Source: Escallonia rubra
Taxonomy: Eukaryota > Streptophyta > Magnoliopsida > Escalloniales > Escalloniaceae
DNA: 64,000 nucleotides
Reading direction: 5' to 3'
Assembly: GCA_033065855.1 (NCBI GenBank)
Contig: JAVXUO010000926.1
Coordinates: 62,001-126,000 of the forward strand
Of this stretch, positions 1 through 13,000 are shown in pieces. A program made the translations under genes and the position numbers. The notes under the pieces are model-generated. The model was given only the letters and a program-made list of their open reading frames with translations. It was not told the DNA's origin and did no database searches. Within the stretch, counting starts at the first letter, position 1. The number at the start of each line of letters is the position of its first letter.

Positions 1-479
1 CACTTTGTTGTTGCTTCTCTTTGCTCTTTATTTCCTTTGACACACCCCCACACACACTTCTATACATACTAGTACTTCTGAACGTGCAACATTTTCTATA
101 GCATTTCTGAGGAATTGGCGTCTATAAACTTAGAGAGACAAAATTTTCTTTGTTTAACAATAATAGTCCGATGAGCTGTAAACTAAAATTGTTATTAGTA
201 ATATCACATATGTCAGCGCTTTTCAACTTCTCAAATTATGTCAGCACTATGTTTACTTTCTAAAAATCAACCTACTACGGGTAAAACTGACCCAATCATG
301 TCTTGCACACTAGTTCGCTTCATTTCCAGAATTGCCAATAATCTAGGAGTGAGTTCCCTTTTTTTCTCCACAATGACGCCACAGAGAGGGTGGATAGCAG
401 AAGTGTCATTAACAATGCATTCCAATGTTGATAACCTCTGAACACTTGAAGATGCAAAAAAGTCTTGACTTCTAAATAG
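1..479. other. Unassigned AT-rich DNA
   Basis: No gene recognised. A minus-strand open stretch at 267-521 (for example HPLCGVIVEKKRELTPRLLA) looks somewhat protein-like but matches no family I know, has no visible promoter, and its far end overlaps the MITE at 480. Confidence 0.3.
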
Positions 480-854
480 TACTCCATCTGTATCATATAA
501 ATTGATCATATTTTTTTGCACGCAGTTTAAGGATTTAAGTCATATATTTTTTTGTTTTTCTATTCTACCATGTAGAGAGAGAAGGGGAAGAAAGTGGGTC
601 AGAAGAGAGAAAATAGGTAAGTGGAGTGTTAAATATGGAGAGAAAGATAATACAAATGTGTAAGAAATTGGGTTAGGATAGAGAAAATGAGTTGGTGGAA
701 AGTTAAATGTGGAGAGAGAAATAGAATAAAAAAGTGTAAAAATGGAAAATATGTAAGAATACATACATAATCTTTCTTAATTTGAAAAGTGAACAAATCT
801 TGTGGGACGGCCCAAAAAGAAAATATGATCAATTTATGTGGGACAGAAAGAGTA
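480..854. mobile_element. Stowaway-like MITE (Tc1/mariner)
   Basis: About 375 bp bounded by TA and by imperfect inverted ends: TACTCCATCTGTATCATATA at the left, and an end reading TGGGACAGAAAGAGTA at the right. The plant Stowaway consensus is CTCCCTCCGTCCCA. The ends are more decayed than those of the copy at 26095, so this one is older. No coding capacity. Confidence 0.65.
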
Positions 855-1156
855 ACTCTTATTTTGCCATAAAAAAAATACTATGCAGGTTGTTAAACCA
901 TGGCCAAAGGAAACAAATTTTGTGGACCTAATAGCACAAACAAGTGATCGAAAATATAAAATTGTAAAAGTCCAATGACACCAATAGCCATATTTGCTAG
1001 TTTTTGGACGATGTTGATGAATCATATTTAGAGGAAAGAAAAAGTTAAGATGTGACTTCTATTATTAATAAAAGGCCTAATTCCAACATTATACACTAAA
1101 AATATACACCAAATCCGCCTCGAGTTTCTAATGTTTAGAATGTACCAAATCAGTAG
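855..1156. other. Unassigned AT-rich DNA
   Basis: No gene, RNA or repeat recognised between the Stowaway-like MITE and the target duplication of the Mutator-like element. Confidence 0.3.
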
Positions 1157-1165
1157 CTTAAACTA
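1157..1165 (+). repeat. 9-bp target duplication, left copy
   Basis: CTTAAACTA, repeated exactly at 2312-2320 on the other side of the Mutator-like element. Nine bases is the Mutator hallmark. Confidence 0.85.
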
Positions 1166-2311
1166 GGGCTAATTACACATATGTTCCTGAGGTTATAGTG
1201 TGTTTTAAAATGTAACATTCCGTGACCAAACACTTTTAAAATGTATCAACCGTATCCATTCGTCAGGGTTCCGTCTAAAAAGTGTACTTTTCATCATTAC
1301 GTATTTTAAAAATGACAATACTGCCCTTGTACAGTATATCCTAAATATTTTTTATAATTTTCAAATTAAACCTTAATTATTTAAAATTAGGGTTTGCAAC
1401 TAATTTGCAAATTAAGCTTTTGAAATCCTAAAATTAGGAGGATTTGAAACCCTGATTTAAAAATTAGGGTTTCAAAACCCTAGTTTTCAAATTAGGGTTT
1501 CTCTTCTCCAGATTTGATTTCGCCGCCCACTCCCTCACTTCACGCCGCCGGCAGCCCAAGCATCCTCCCTCGTTGAGACGCGGCCGGCAGCCTTTCTCAG
1601 CCCACCATCCGGCAGACTCGCCCCACCCCCACCCCACCACGCCGGCAAGCCCCTTGGCAAACCCACCCCACCACGCCGGTAAGCCCCTTGGCAAACCCAC
1701 GCCGTTGAGACACCGCCGGCAGCCTTTTCTCTCTCTAAACCCCATTTCACCTCATTACCATATCAATTCCACCCACCATCCCAAACCCTAAAGTGTGAGA
1801 GAGAGAGAGAGAGAGAGAGAAGGGGGAGAGAAGAAATGGGTCGGGCAGCTTAAGGGAGCAGATCTTCGGGTCGCAAACCACCGCCGGTGGCCCCTTCCAT
1901 TACCTTCCCTAACAGCAGCCCCTTCCTCACCCCACTACGGCTTTAACTGCCAAAGTTCTCTTCCCCTGCCACATCACAAGATTACCAGCCATCACCTTGC
2001 CAGCTTTTTGGTCACCATCGTCAGCCAGGCTCCATGGTCGGTGAGCATCATAATCTGTACAATCGGTGACCATCATCAGCCAGACTCCATGGTTGACTGA
2101 TGTCAAGGGCAAAAATTAATTATCGAGTTTGGAGTAAAAAATGGCATTGGAAAGAAAATGACATTCTAACTCAAGGGCAATAAGGTCATTTTATTAAAAC
2201 CGTTAGGTTTTTTAAGATTCCGTCTAGTCAATGGACACGTGTAATTTATCCAAACTATTGTCCTTGCCTGTAATTACACCCTAACCTCAGGGACATAGGT
2301 GTAATTAGCCC
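1166..2311. mobile_element. Non-autonomous Mutator-like element, possible Pack-MULE
   Basis: 1146 bp. Terminal inverted repeats of about 30 bp: left GGGCTAATTACACATATG, right end in reverse complement GGGCTAATTACACCTATG, both followed by a CCTGAGGTTA-like stretch. The perfect 9-bp duplication CTTAAACTA identifies the superfamily. The inside is unlike its surroundings: 1505-1760 is GC-rich with CGCCGGCAG and CCCCTTGGCAAACCCAC repeats, followed by a GA microsatellite and another GC-rich block to about 2050. No transposase is visible. GC-rich gene-like filler is typical of Pack-MULEs, but no donor gene was recognised; the open frames inside are low-complexity. Confidence 0.8.
1797..1822 (+). repeat. 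(GA)n microsatellite
   Basis: Uninterrupted GA dinucleotides inside the Mutator-like element. Confidence 0.9.
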
Positions 2312-2320
2312 CTTAAACTA
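2312..2320 (+). repeat. 9-bp target duplication, right copy
   Basis: CTTAAACTA, identical to 1157-1165. Confidence 0.85.
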
Positions 2321-3782
2321 TTTACTCGGTCTAAACAAGTCCAACAGTGGACGGAGCTCAACAAGTGTTGGTTTTCTTAAAGCAATCATGTCTATAGTTG
2401 AAAATACAATTTGTAACCACCTAGCACCATTGTCATTCTCTCTGATTGATCTATTAAATATGATATATAGGTCAAATTTATTTTGAGCCATTAATACCCA
2501 AGTTATTTTTATCTCTTTTTTTAGGTTCAAAAGAAATCCCTTATCGGGAAAATTCCCAATTCTCCCGTCTTTCTTTTTTTTGCTTCCTTTAGTTCTCCCT
2601 ATCTCTGGCATAATATGCCTCTTCCACTCTCTATAGCCACCATGGCACCACCAATCTGCCACCACCATCCTCAAGCAACCCAAACGCACCACCATCATAA
2701 TCACCACATTACAACACTTCTATCACCACTTGCTGTAAACCACACCAGTCTCTATAAAATGCTTGATCCCACCATCCCCCACCAATCCACCATTATAAGC
2801 CCACCATTTTTTTCTGCTTCGCCTAGGCCTACACTGCCAACACCTTTACGACTCCACTCCCCATCTGATTATGACTCCTTCACTATCTATCTTCAAATTC
2901 ATTATGTAAAAATTTAACTTCAGAATTGATCCCAATCACTACTCTACAAATTTAGCAACTCGACAATGCCATCATCAATATGCAAGTTACATCATCAACA
3001 AACCACCATAGATGATAAAATCTTACATGTACATTTAACATAAAGCACTGGCCATGGTGAATGTGATAGAGATGAATTAGCAAATCCATGTCTCTTAATC
3101 TAGAAAGAGACTAAATATTCGGGAAAATTAAATGGAACCAATAGATCTAATTGATGCTTATAGAACTGTTCTTCCAAGATGAAGAAGGGTTGGTAATGGA
3201 AGAGGCACGGTGAGATGGTGATGGGTGAGCAACAACAATGGTGATGGTTCAGTCGAAGAGATGACATGTTGATTGGTAGGTTAACAACAGTGGCCGTGGG
3301 GACAAAAGAGGAGGATTCTAGTTGGATTGTCGTATAGTGGTAGGTTAGGTGGTGGCCGTAGTGGAAGTGGTAGCTATAGTGGTGGGGGGACTGATATTGA
3401 TCAGAGAGAATCATTAGACAAGAGAGAGACGAATAGAGGAGAAAGGAAAATAGTATATTTAGACTAACTTCATAGATTAAATTGTGACTCGTCAAATCAT
3501 TGTGTGATAAAAGAGATAAGATGGAAACGAGAGCGCCACATGGTAATTTTGTTTTTACTATTGACACGAACGGTTATGAAAAATTGACATATGTTAAGCC
3601 TCGTCCAATATTCAACTTGCTTTGGACGAGAAAACAATTTGAGATACTGATTTAGTAAGTTTTAAGTATTAGGTACTCGAGCCAGATTTTCTGGTCATGT
3701 CCGACTCTTTGTCATTTTGTCCAAATATTCACCGGAGTTACCTAAAGGCATTGGATGTATCATCTTAGGTGGGACATAGTAT
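2321..3782. other. Unassigned region
   Basis: No recognised gene. 2610-2900 is rich in CCACCA/CACCATC, and 3180-3420 is rich in GGTGG/GATGG, roughly the complementary bias, so the region could be an old element with a filler insert. The 155-residue minus-strand open frame at 3100-3567 is His/Ser/Leu-rich and matches no family known to me. Confidence 0.3.
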
Positions 3783-4056
3783 CTAAAAAAGCCACCTCCA
3801 ACATGTCCCAAGCCAATTAAGCATTATACATAAGCCTAATGACTTGAGCCATAGGTGAACAGTCACCATTCAATGGATTAAGGAAAATAATTTGGAGTGA
3901 ACTGAACAATAATCAAAACTCTTTCTGCGAATCAGGCCCCCATACTGTCCTAAAAGCCACCTCTTAAATGCCTCAAGTCCATTAAGCATTATAACTGAGT
4001 CTTGAGTCATAGGTTAAGAGTCACTCTCCACAAGGTTAACGAAAACAGTGTGAAGC
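3783..4056 (+). repeat. Diverged direct duplication of about 110 bp
   Basis: 3783-3898 and 3950-4056 share AAGCCACCTC, AATTAAGCATTATA or ATTAAGCATTATA, TTGAGYCATAGGT and a TTAACGAAAA/TTAAGGAAAA block in the same order, offset by about 165 bp. An old tandem duplication; no coding sense seen. Confidence 0.6.
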
Positions 4057-4768
4057 TAGAGACAATTATTTTGGTACTTTTTATGGTCTGGTGGTAAACA
4101 CTACGAGAGGCATCCTGCTATCGTGAAGGTAGTCTATGATGGAAGGTAACTTTACATGAACATGAAAATCTAATTATTATGTTTTTCCATTTTATGTAAG
4201 CTTATAAAGATACTCCAAGACCCAATCCTTACGCTAAAAAAGAATATTCTAAAGATACTCTATTATTGTCCAAAATCCTTCTCTTTCACGATCGTCACCA
4301 TGCCCGATCCTTTGTAACAGTCTACTTCTAATAATATAAAACTTGCTACGGCAGGCACAAACATATGCAGAACATATATCTTGCTACATGTCACAGCTTG
4401 AAGCATATAGAAACTGTCAATAATTAGTATTTAGATCAACATATAGAGATGTTGGTCCCTGGATGGTCAGCTTCTTTTTATTGATAGTTTGTTGCTCCTG
4501 ATGCCAACAAAATCCATTCAGCATTCTATTGATTTATGTCTTTCGATCACTTTCTTCCTGAACTGTGGACTCTAAAGTCTGCACTGTTTTGCCGAAAACC
4601 AAAACGAAGGATTCTGGAACAATGAAAATAAACTTTTGAATGCTTTAATTAAACTTTAAACTTGAAGAGGGGAAGCTACTGAACTTTTGCTAATGGTTGA
4701 AAAGAAACTGCTATATATAACCTTTTTCCCGAAGTCATGAAGAGAGTTCATGAGCTAGTAGTTCAAAA
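4057..4768. other. Unassigned AT-rich DNA
   Basis: No gene, RNA or clear repeat recognised. Confidence 0.3.
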
Positions 4769-5150
4769 TTGGGGCCTAATAAAAAGTTCTTGCTGTGAAG
4801 ACTATTTACACGAAGTGGTATACTTGTTACAATAATGTTGTCGAAGCACGTCTACAAGACTGCTACCAAGCTCGTACCAATATCCATGCATGGCACCAAA
4901 GCACAGACAAAGAGCTATTGCAACCCCCCATCTCCCTCCTTCCCTCCCTCTGTCTCTCTCTCATTGGGGCCTAATAAAAAGTTCATGATGTGAAGACTAT
5001 TTGTCTTACACGAATATCCATGCATGGCACCAAGCTCATATCAATATCCATGCATGGCACCAAAACACATACAAAGATCTATTGCAACCTCTCTGTCTCT
5101 CCCCCCCCCCTCTCTCCCCTTCTCATACTCTCTCTGTTTCTCTCTCTCCT
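4769..5150 (+). repeat. Tandem duplication of about 190 bp
   Basis: Copy 1 (4769-4962) and copy 2 (4963-5150) both begin TTGGGGCCTAATAAAAAGTT, continue with TGTGAAGACTATTT and ACACGAA, and contain AATATCCATGCATGGCACCA followed by TATTGCAACC and a CT-rich tract. Differences are few, so this duplication is fairly recent. Confidence 0.75.
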
Positions 5151-7446
5151 TCTTATTCCTGAGTTGTACCATGTTCTGCCATCCTAATTTGTGATCTAAT
5201 TCACACCATGAACAGTTGCTTTACGTGCATGTACTTCAGCCATGACTCAATGATAGACCTTTATGGTTCAACCAAAACAAAATTAGTTAAAGTCTTTAGG
5301 CTTATTTGGCGCATATCTTTAAATTAATGAAGTTAACACAAAAATTTCTATCCGAAAGTTGGAGTAGAGTGTTCATCATGTCTAACTGAAAATAAAAATT
5401 GCACCACTGACCTTAAAATTAACCGAAAAGTATCTAAATCTACCTTTTCGTTTATTTGGGATGTAAAATAAAATTGCATGGAGTTTGTATGGCACTTAAA
5501 GTGACCATATCAAAAAACCAGAACCCCTACCTTCTTCACAAATTGTTAGTTGGCTAACAGAAGTAAGCATTTCTTTAGTCATCAAAGCAGCCATCACTCT
5601 TCAAGATTTCGTGTGGAACAACTGAAATTCAGTATCATTATCAACAACATTGTTGTGAATTTGAAGATTTTTAAGATATTAAAGTAAGATAGTATACTAA
5701 ATGAAAGTACAAAAAACAAAGGCGGTATTATCGTGGCAACTACTTGGTTAAATATTTTTCTCTTGGTTTTACAACTTCGAGTCTTTTGGCAACGCAGGAA
5801 AAAAGGCTATTATCCGTTCAGAAACCTGCAAAATAGGTTCATGCATTAGATTTTTCACTTCAAATATTCTAGAGCGCTGAATTTCGCCATGATAGCATGA
5901 CACAAGGAACATGTATATTACCTGATCCCCGCAATAGCAATCTCATGTTTCATGCCTTAAAATTTTATGTCCAAAGGACCCTTCATACGGACTACATTGA
6001 AGTCATAGATTGGCCAGCTTATAGAAAAAGCAAATTTACAAAATTGCAAGTAGTATGTACGACAATCCTTCACCACGAACAAGCATGTAAGGAAACAAGA
6101 GGAAAAGAGAAATAAAGACAATAGTTCTTTTAGACCATCCAAGCCAATACATTTACCGGCATGCCGTGTTTGTAAATTATCAATAAAAAACAAAAGAAGT
6201 GGAAGATACTACTGGACAAACTTAGCATTACCTTCTCATAGACATTGCAAATCAATTTATGTATGACTAAAATTTGATTTAGACACACTTCTGCATGAAA
6301 TCAGGAAAAAGAAGTGGAAGATATCTTCAAAAGATCACCAACATAGCAATTTGAAGCAGCTTATCAGAAATCAACAATCACAATTTGGAGAAAACATAAA
6401 GATATGTCAAATAAAATTGTAGGATAGAGAATTAAAAGGTGTATCAAGTTTTAAGTTCAGGATAAACTGCATCGAAATGATATTTAATGAAAAGGCATGA
6501 CGAAGCTAATACCCTAAATGTCTCGGAAAATAATCATGGCAGTAATCCATCCCTTACGAGCTACAATTATTCAAACATATGATGACAAAAGTATTTGAAC
6601 ATAGTCAACACATAACAAAAGGTACTTAACTTCAAAATTTGAGACAGCTACATGATAGATTTCTATCTCTATAGAAATCTACTCAAACTTCGAAAATACA
6701 TAATTATTTCTAGACTTGAGAACATTAAAGAAATGAAGGAGAAGAAAAGTTAAAACTTGACATCTTCACGAATTTTGTTTGCAAACCAAGTACAAACAAA
6801 CTAAGCCCTAGGCTTTACGAAGTAATGAAGGTTCAGTGCCTTGCATATAATATTTGCCATACAAATAAACTAATATGTAGGCTTTATGAACTAATCTTTA
6901 GACTTTATTAAATTCTTAAACATCATGAACCAAAACTGAATTTCTCAAAGTTAAGTGAACCAAAATATTTGATTACTCAGCGCACTTTCTGGACATTTAG
7001 CTTGGTTATTTCTTGGTGACGCCATACACTAACTCGCCCAAACAATGAAAAGGGTGCCAAACTATTTTCTATACCACCTTCTCCTCAACACAACCATGTA
7101 AATGATCAATAAAGCAAAAAAAGCAAACATGAATAAATCAAGTAACTATTTTTATAAATGCTTGTTCCCAATGAACACTAAAATGCATGTGTACAATAAG
7201 GTGATATAGAAAGTACATACAAGAAAGCATTAAAGAGACCCCAATTTCAATATGAAGAATAGTAAAGATCGAGCTATAAACAAAACCAAACATATCAACT
7301 CTTTAAGAACAACAACCAAAGTGTATGAGTGTGCATGTGTTTCTAGGGGCAATGTTGTTGTTATTGTGGGTGTGCATATGAATTCGGTTTTGAGGCAAAA
7401 AAATGTCAAAAAGGATAGGAGAGTCATTTACAGTTAAGGAACATCA
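5151..7446. other. Unassigned AT-rich DNA
   Basis: No gene or RNA recognised on either strand; open frames are short and low-complexity. Confidence 0.3.
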
Positions 7447-7500
<54 letters not shown>

Positions 7501-7504
7501 GAGA
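7447..7504 (+). repeat. Compound (GT)n(GA)n microsatellite
   Basis: About 11 GT units followed by about 15 GA units with one interruption. Confidence 0.95.
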
Positions 7505-9862
7505 AATTATTTGATAGCTCTGTACGCGCAAGCCTACAATGGCCAAGGGATGATTAAGGTTGGTCAAGCATTGGAGAACAAAGTGATCACTGCGACACAC
7601 AAGTTCATTTCAAGTTGTCCTGACATGTGAAGCTGCTCATTGTCATTAGTCCGTGTATAAGTTCCCCGACTCGAGGTAGTATAATTGAACGGGAAACCAC
7701 CCACCTCGAATTGGGAAAGACTCATTGATTGGAACTGTTTAATGCTGGTTCGCATTCATAGAAAAGAAAAGGTATGGAGCTGATGGGCTGAGTAAATGAG
7801 GTACCGGGAGAAATCCACCAAGGAAGAAGTCCCAAGTTGGCATATCTAATAGACTGTTGACCAGAGTATTTTTTAGTTGATTTTGATACATTAATTCCAA
7901 TTGTAAACATAATGTTGTGGAGTAAAGCAACTGTAATGTTGCCTTGATTCAGAAGCGAAGTTCATAGAGTTGTTGTTTATTATTTGGTTTGAAGAGCATT
8001 GTTTATTATTTGGTTTGAAGAGCAACCAACAAAAAAGAAGAATGGAAACAATTCAACAAACATCTGATGTGCAAAAATGCAAAGTAATGGTGTGCATCAG
8101 TGCATACATTCAAACACGTCTCATGAAATGGTAAAGCAAAAGATAGCATGAAGTAGTGCATCCATGGAGTACGAAAAGATGAGCAAACGCGTGGACAATA
8201 GATAAAAGCAAATTTGGTGTAGTTGGTCAATTTAAACTCAAAGTCAGCATACCAACAGTATGTAGGAGCGTAAGTTTCTCTTTGCCAGAAAGCCGAATGC
8301 TAATATACTATAAGATTTGGATGCGATTTTGGTCACCATCAGAAGGTTGATCTCGAATTCATCATTTGGGGCAAATTCTTGCGTAGCATAAGAGCCGCAT
8401 TCTTGGTGACGCGTTGCTATGCGCCTGAAGTTCGTCTTCATGTTCTTGTGAGGAGTGCATGTGTATTCACCCCGCGCCTTTGGCCCCGCAGCACTGCCAC
8501 TACTCGAACTCTACCTAAGAAGCCTTGTCCTATCCTTACACCGTCCCACATCAACATACTTGTCTAATTTGGATTGTAATCTTTGTGACACCTCCACATC
8601 TACTTCTAACCTACTTCCCTGGCATCACAAATCTCTACAGATTGCAATCTGTAATACTATCAAGATTTGAATGGACAATAGCAAACACTTTAATTATAAG
8701 TGTCCCACTAGGTATGTCATTGTTTGCGTCCAAGTCCAAACCTCCAATCAAATGGTAGGCAAAGGCTACACTCAATTCTAAATGTAGGCTCTTTTAAAGT
8801 GTTCAGAGAAACAAAAATGTAAAAAGCGCATCCAAATGTAATACAGTGTTGATTAATGTTGGTAATATTACAATGAATCTTCTAACTAATAGTATAATGA
8901 AACTTAGCAATTAACAATCAAATAGAAAATAACGTCACCTAAAATATGAGTAACAACCCTCTAAAAATAACCAACAATATTTTAACCTATACAATAACAA
9001 CACATTTTATATAAGCTAATTCATCCATCATCAACACTTATTGCAAATTCCCATAAAAAAACTCAGAACTATTTAGTAACATTTAGTCAATGACAAATCG
9101 TTAACTGCTGTGGATAATGTATAAACCAATGACCCATCGGTTAAAAATTTATTTGTTAATGCCAACGCACAGAAAAATGAATCCACAATGAAGTGGTCAT
9201 TCCATGTATGAGAATCAACTACTTAAGAAGAGAGCGTCTATTTCACATCTTATTATGCTTTGTTAATACACCGCATTTGTTGTTAAAAAGTACATTGAGA
9301 ACAGACTGCTAAACTTTGTACGCTAAATAGAGCTTAACAATAGGCTTTCCTTTTCAAGTTAGGCTTATAAACACCAAATCTGCTACGCTTTCCACTAAAA
9401 CTCTTTTTTAACATGCTTGCACGTTAATTTCGCTTCAACATGTCCCCTACTCCCCTCTTTGTTTCCGTCAAAATCTGTAAAGAGTCGATACTTGTTCCAA
9501 ATAGCCAAAAGAACATACAATGGCCTCTACTAATAAAATTAGCATTACTTCCAATACGTTTTGTTACATATGGACAAAAGTAAGCAATATGTACAAAAAT
9601 AACCGACGCTCTACCCTGCGATTTCAAGCAGATCAAGTAACGTGAAAGACCAAAATAACATGTCCTACAAGTTACGGATAGTAGGTCAAAATCTATCCAA
9701 AAACCTAGCCATTAGATGGGCAAAAGGTATATTACCAAAAAGAAGCCGGTGCAGGTGAACCGAGTCCACAGTTGGACACCATACTTCTATAGAAGGTGCC
9801 ATGAGATGGGAAAAAGGAGAACCCTTCTATTACCAGGAGCTAATCCCATATGTGGAGACCAA
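7505..9862. other. Unassigned DNA and MSH2 3' flank
   Basis: No gene recognised. A 24-bp perfect tandem duplication (unit TATTATTTGGTTTGAAGAGC with a GTT start) sits near 7976-8023. The part nearest 9862 should contain the MSH2 3' UTR, but no clear poly(A) signal could be picked. Confidence 0.35.
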
Positions 9863-10063
9863 CTAAGAGAACTGCTGGAGCCAATGACAGTTGACAGCAT
9901 CCTTCTCCAAGTCATTCTTCAATTTCTTTACTTCTTGCAAAGCCTGCTTCAAGTCCATCTTGTCAAGTGGCAACTCGGAAAAATCCTTCAAAAACTGGCG
10001 AGCCCGGGCAGCACCTCTGGACACATCAGTGGGGTCGCACTCTCTCTTGCGTTTAGATCCCAC
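9863..10063 (-). CDS. MSH2: MSH2 exon 13 (C-terminus and stop)
   Basis: 201 nt including a TAG stop at 9865-9863. Encodes [20 protein letters not shown] through [15 protein letters not shown], the C-terminal helical dimerisation region. The basic GSKRKR at the start of the exon could aid nuclear import. Confidence 0.95.
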   Translation of the reverse strand: MGSKRKRECDPTDVSRGAARARQFLKDFSELPLDKMDLKQALQEVKKLKNDLEKDAVNCHWLQQFS

Positions 10064-13000
10064 CTGTAAGCCAAAATTACAAATTTAGACAAAATTATTG
10101 AAAGAACATGCAAATGATTTTTTGGGATGGTTTGTGTGGTGTTTATTTACAAGTCCATCTTGTGAAAAAGCACCAAACAAACAGTAGAAAGCTCTTACCC
10201 ACAGTATAAAACCAGGAAAGCAGATAAGGACATGCATCACGGAGAACACTAAGTTGCATTATTTGCATTTATATGCTCTTTCGAGCAAGGTACTTCGGAT
10301 TTCTCTCCGCAAAATATTTAATCAGCTTCTATTGCCCAGACATAAATTTCAATGGCCAGAAGTATGATATAGGAACATGTCAACCAGTCACTGGGAGGCG
10401 GGAGCAGCACAAAAAACAACTGCCGCCCTGCTCCAGAAGTTGAATTAGCTCACCTCTAAATAAGGGTGTAATACACAGTGATTTCTTTGCTTTTTCAGCT
10501 TTAACAAATTCATTGTGACAATAGAAGTGATATAGGCAGAAGGGAAAGGAAGCAGTGGGGGTGGGGGGTAGCAGATAGTAAGATCTGATGAACGAACTTA
10601 CATGCAAGCGTATCCAGGAGGAGTAGAATGATCATTATTCTCTTTATGATTTTAGAGAAGATCATATCATGCATACATTTTATGCATTGCTAAGTACCCA
10701 CCATTACATGCAAAAGAAAATCTTCATCATTTTGGTTTACAAGTCACATATTTGCCATTACAGCCACTTGATAGAAGATTTACTTATCATAAGATAATTG
10801 TTTAACATAACTTACTAGTGTATAAAGAATACTCGATATTTTCAACCGGCATCCGTCAAGTGTCCCTTCATACTTTCTTTTTTTGATTTCAGATCAACAA
10901 TGTGTCCGAGTTAGGTGGGTGCATGTCTAAACATATGTGCATGCTTCATTGAACACCGAACTCGGAATCACCGAAGAAACCAAACCAGATCTCTTAATAT
11001 AAAAACATGAACTGAGAGACCTACAGGCAGGGCCTTTATTATGATTAACATGTGCAACAACATATACCGGAATGGAACTAACATATGCAATTACGTACAT
11101 ATGTTTATTTGGTTACCATATTGAATAGAAACCTGTGAGAGAGCTCGATATATTATTTTTAACTCTCGTTCTCTAGTCTTTCCTGAGCAACATGTTTTCA
11201 CCTTACATTTGTTGCCCATCATGTCAATCTAAATGTCATGCTTGATCAAATTAGTTAAAATATGCATCTAGATCTCAGCACATCAAAATAATCTATCACA
11301 AGATACCAGATTCCTGAAGCAATACATTATCTACTGCCAAGAGAACAATATGCATCAGGAGCATGTGAAGGTGACAAGTGATCATACTTCTTCTTTGGCA
11401 TCATTCAAAACGATAGCAGTAGGTGAGAAATCTTCCAACTCAGCAGCCTTTTCTCTAGCAAGAGCTACAACACTCTTAGGGAAGTTTGCGAACTCTGCAA
11501 CATGGATACCGAAACTCTGATCACAAGCCCCAGGTTCAACCTGAGAAAGCAGAGTGCAAGTCAGTAGAACTACTCAATGAATAGTCATAAAACAGTAGCA
11601 TTTTAAGATCCAGCAGTATCTTAAGGTAAGTGCAGTATTACAGATAATCCCAACAGTATCTTATGGTAAGTCCAGTATCTGACAATTAACATTGTCATTC
11701 TAATTTTCTTTCTAAGTGAAATCTTCTCAACACATCAACATATATACTACCGAAGTTAGTACACATTTCACAACGTACTAAGTGAAGCAAAACATCAGAA
11801 ATAGCTCGATAGTGGAAGGCCCTCATTTCCTTGGAAGGCCATCATTGTTTTTGTTGAGCCATTCAAACTCTGGAAGCGATAGCTTGGATCCACCAAGCAC
11901 CCTTAGAGAGTGAAAGAATGTATGCTTAAAGTGCTTTCATTTTGCATTTGTCCTTGCACTCATTTTCCTCGTGTCGTTTCTTCAAGTACTTCAACAATAC
12001 CCAACACCAAATCTGCTTCTCGGACATGAAAGAAGTTCCGCCAATGTCCACTTCTCTTTGCCTATTTTACCGTACAAAAGAAGCTCATATTAGCCATAAG
12101 CTCTAGGCTTTTTTAGCTATCAGATGTTTGTATCGAGTTCCATTCTGAACTAGTCATCAATTTTTTCGCTAATGCTCCAGCGATAAAGCTTGAGAACTCA
12201 ACTCAGCACTTTTCACAATTATGGTTACATGCCTTGGAGACAGGTGTCAGGTACGGGTACGTATCTAGGAGTCTAATGCGTAATAAAGTATATTCTAGGA
12301 TGCATTAACATGGCCAAAAAGGTGCAACGTGTATAAGCTGGGGAAGACGCTTTGGAAATATGCGTATGTGCATGTCTGTGTGCGTGCGTTCCTCTTTGTT
12401 TGTAGTTAGCAAATTACAAAATTCAACGTTTTGGAGATATGCGTGTGTGTGCACGAGTGCGTATGTGTGCGAGCGTGTGTCTACGTGTGTGTGTTTGTAG
12501 TTAGTAACAGACTGTTCCTGGCTAAGTGTAGTACGAGAGGGGGACCTCATAGAAAGTTTCCTGGGCATTTAAGAAAAGGTTCGACCAGCATTCAACAATT
12601 AAAGCATTTGTTCGTAAGAACAGAACACAATCGAAACTCTCGCACAGCCAACATGGCTTTCTTTAGGTTGGTGGACAAGCTCTGGCCCTAACATCACATG
12701 ATGTCTCTTGTAATACTTGGGCCATTTGTAACAATCAAATTGTGCTATACACTGTGAACCACAGAAGCTAAACTCTTTGTATTGAATACAACGGCTTACG
12801 AGATCTTGTACATGATCATTCTATGAGAATAGATGCCAGATCCAACCATGCAAGTATAGACAAAAACAGATGATCTGACTACAGCATATCTGTTAGTTAC
12901 AAGGCCCCACCCTAAGACTTGCTAAAGGTGGTCAAGTACTGAATATGTTAGACTGCTGGTTTACTACATCACAGTAATAATACCATATGTGGTAGATCTG

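Noticed and set aside
267-521. 84-residue minus-strand open frame as an exon of a neighbouring gene
   Set aside because: Somewhat protein-like but no family recognised, and it runs into the Stowaway-like MITE; left as unassigned.
3100-3567. 155-residue minus-strand open frame
   Set aside because: Low-complexity Ser/His/Leu/Tyr content, no known domain, no promoter or splice context.
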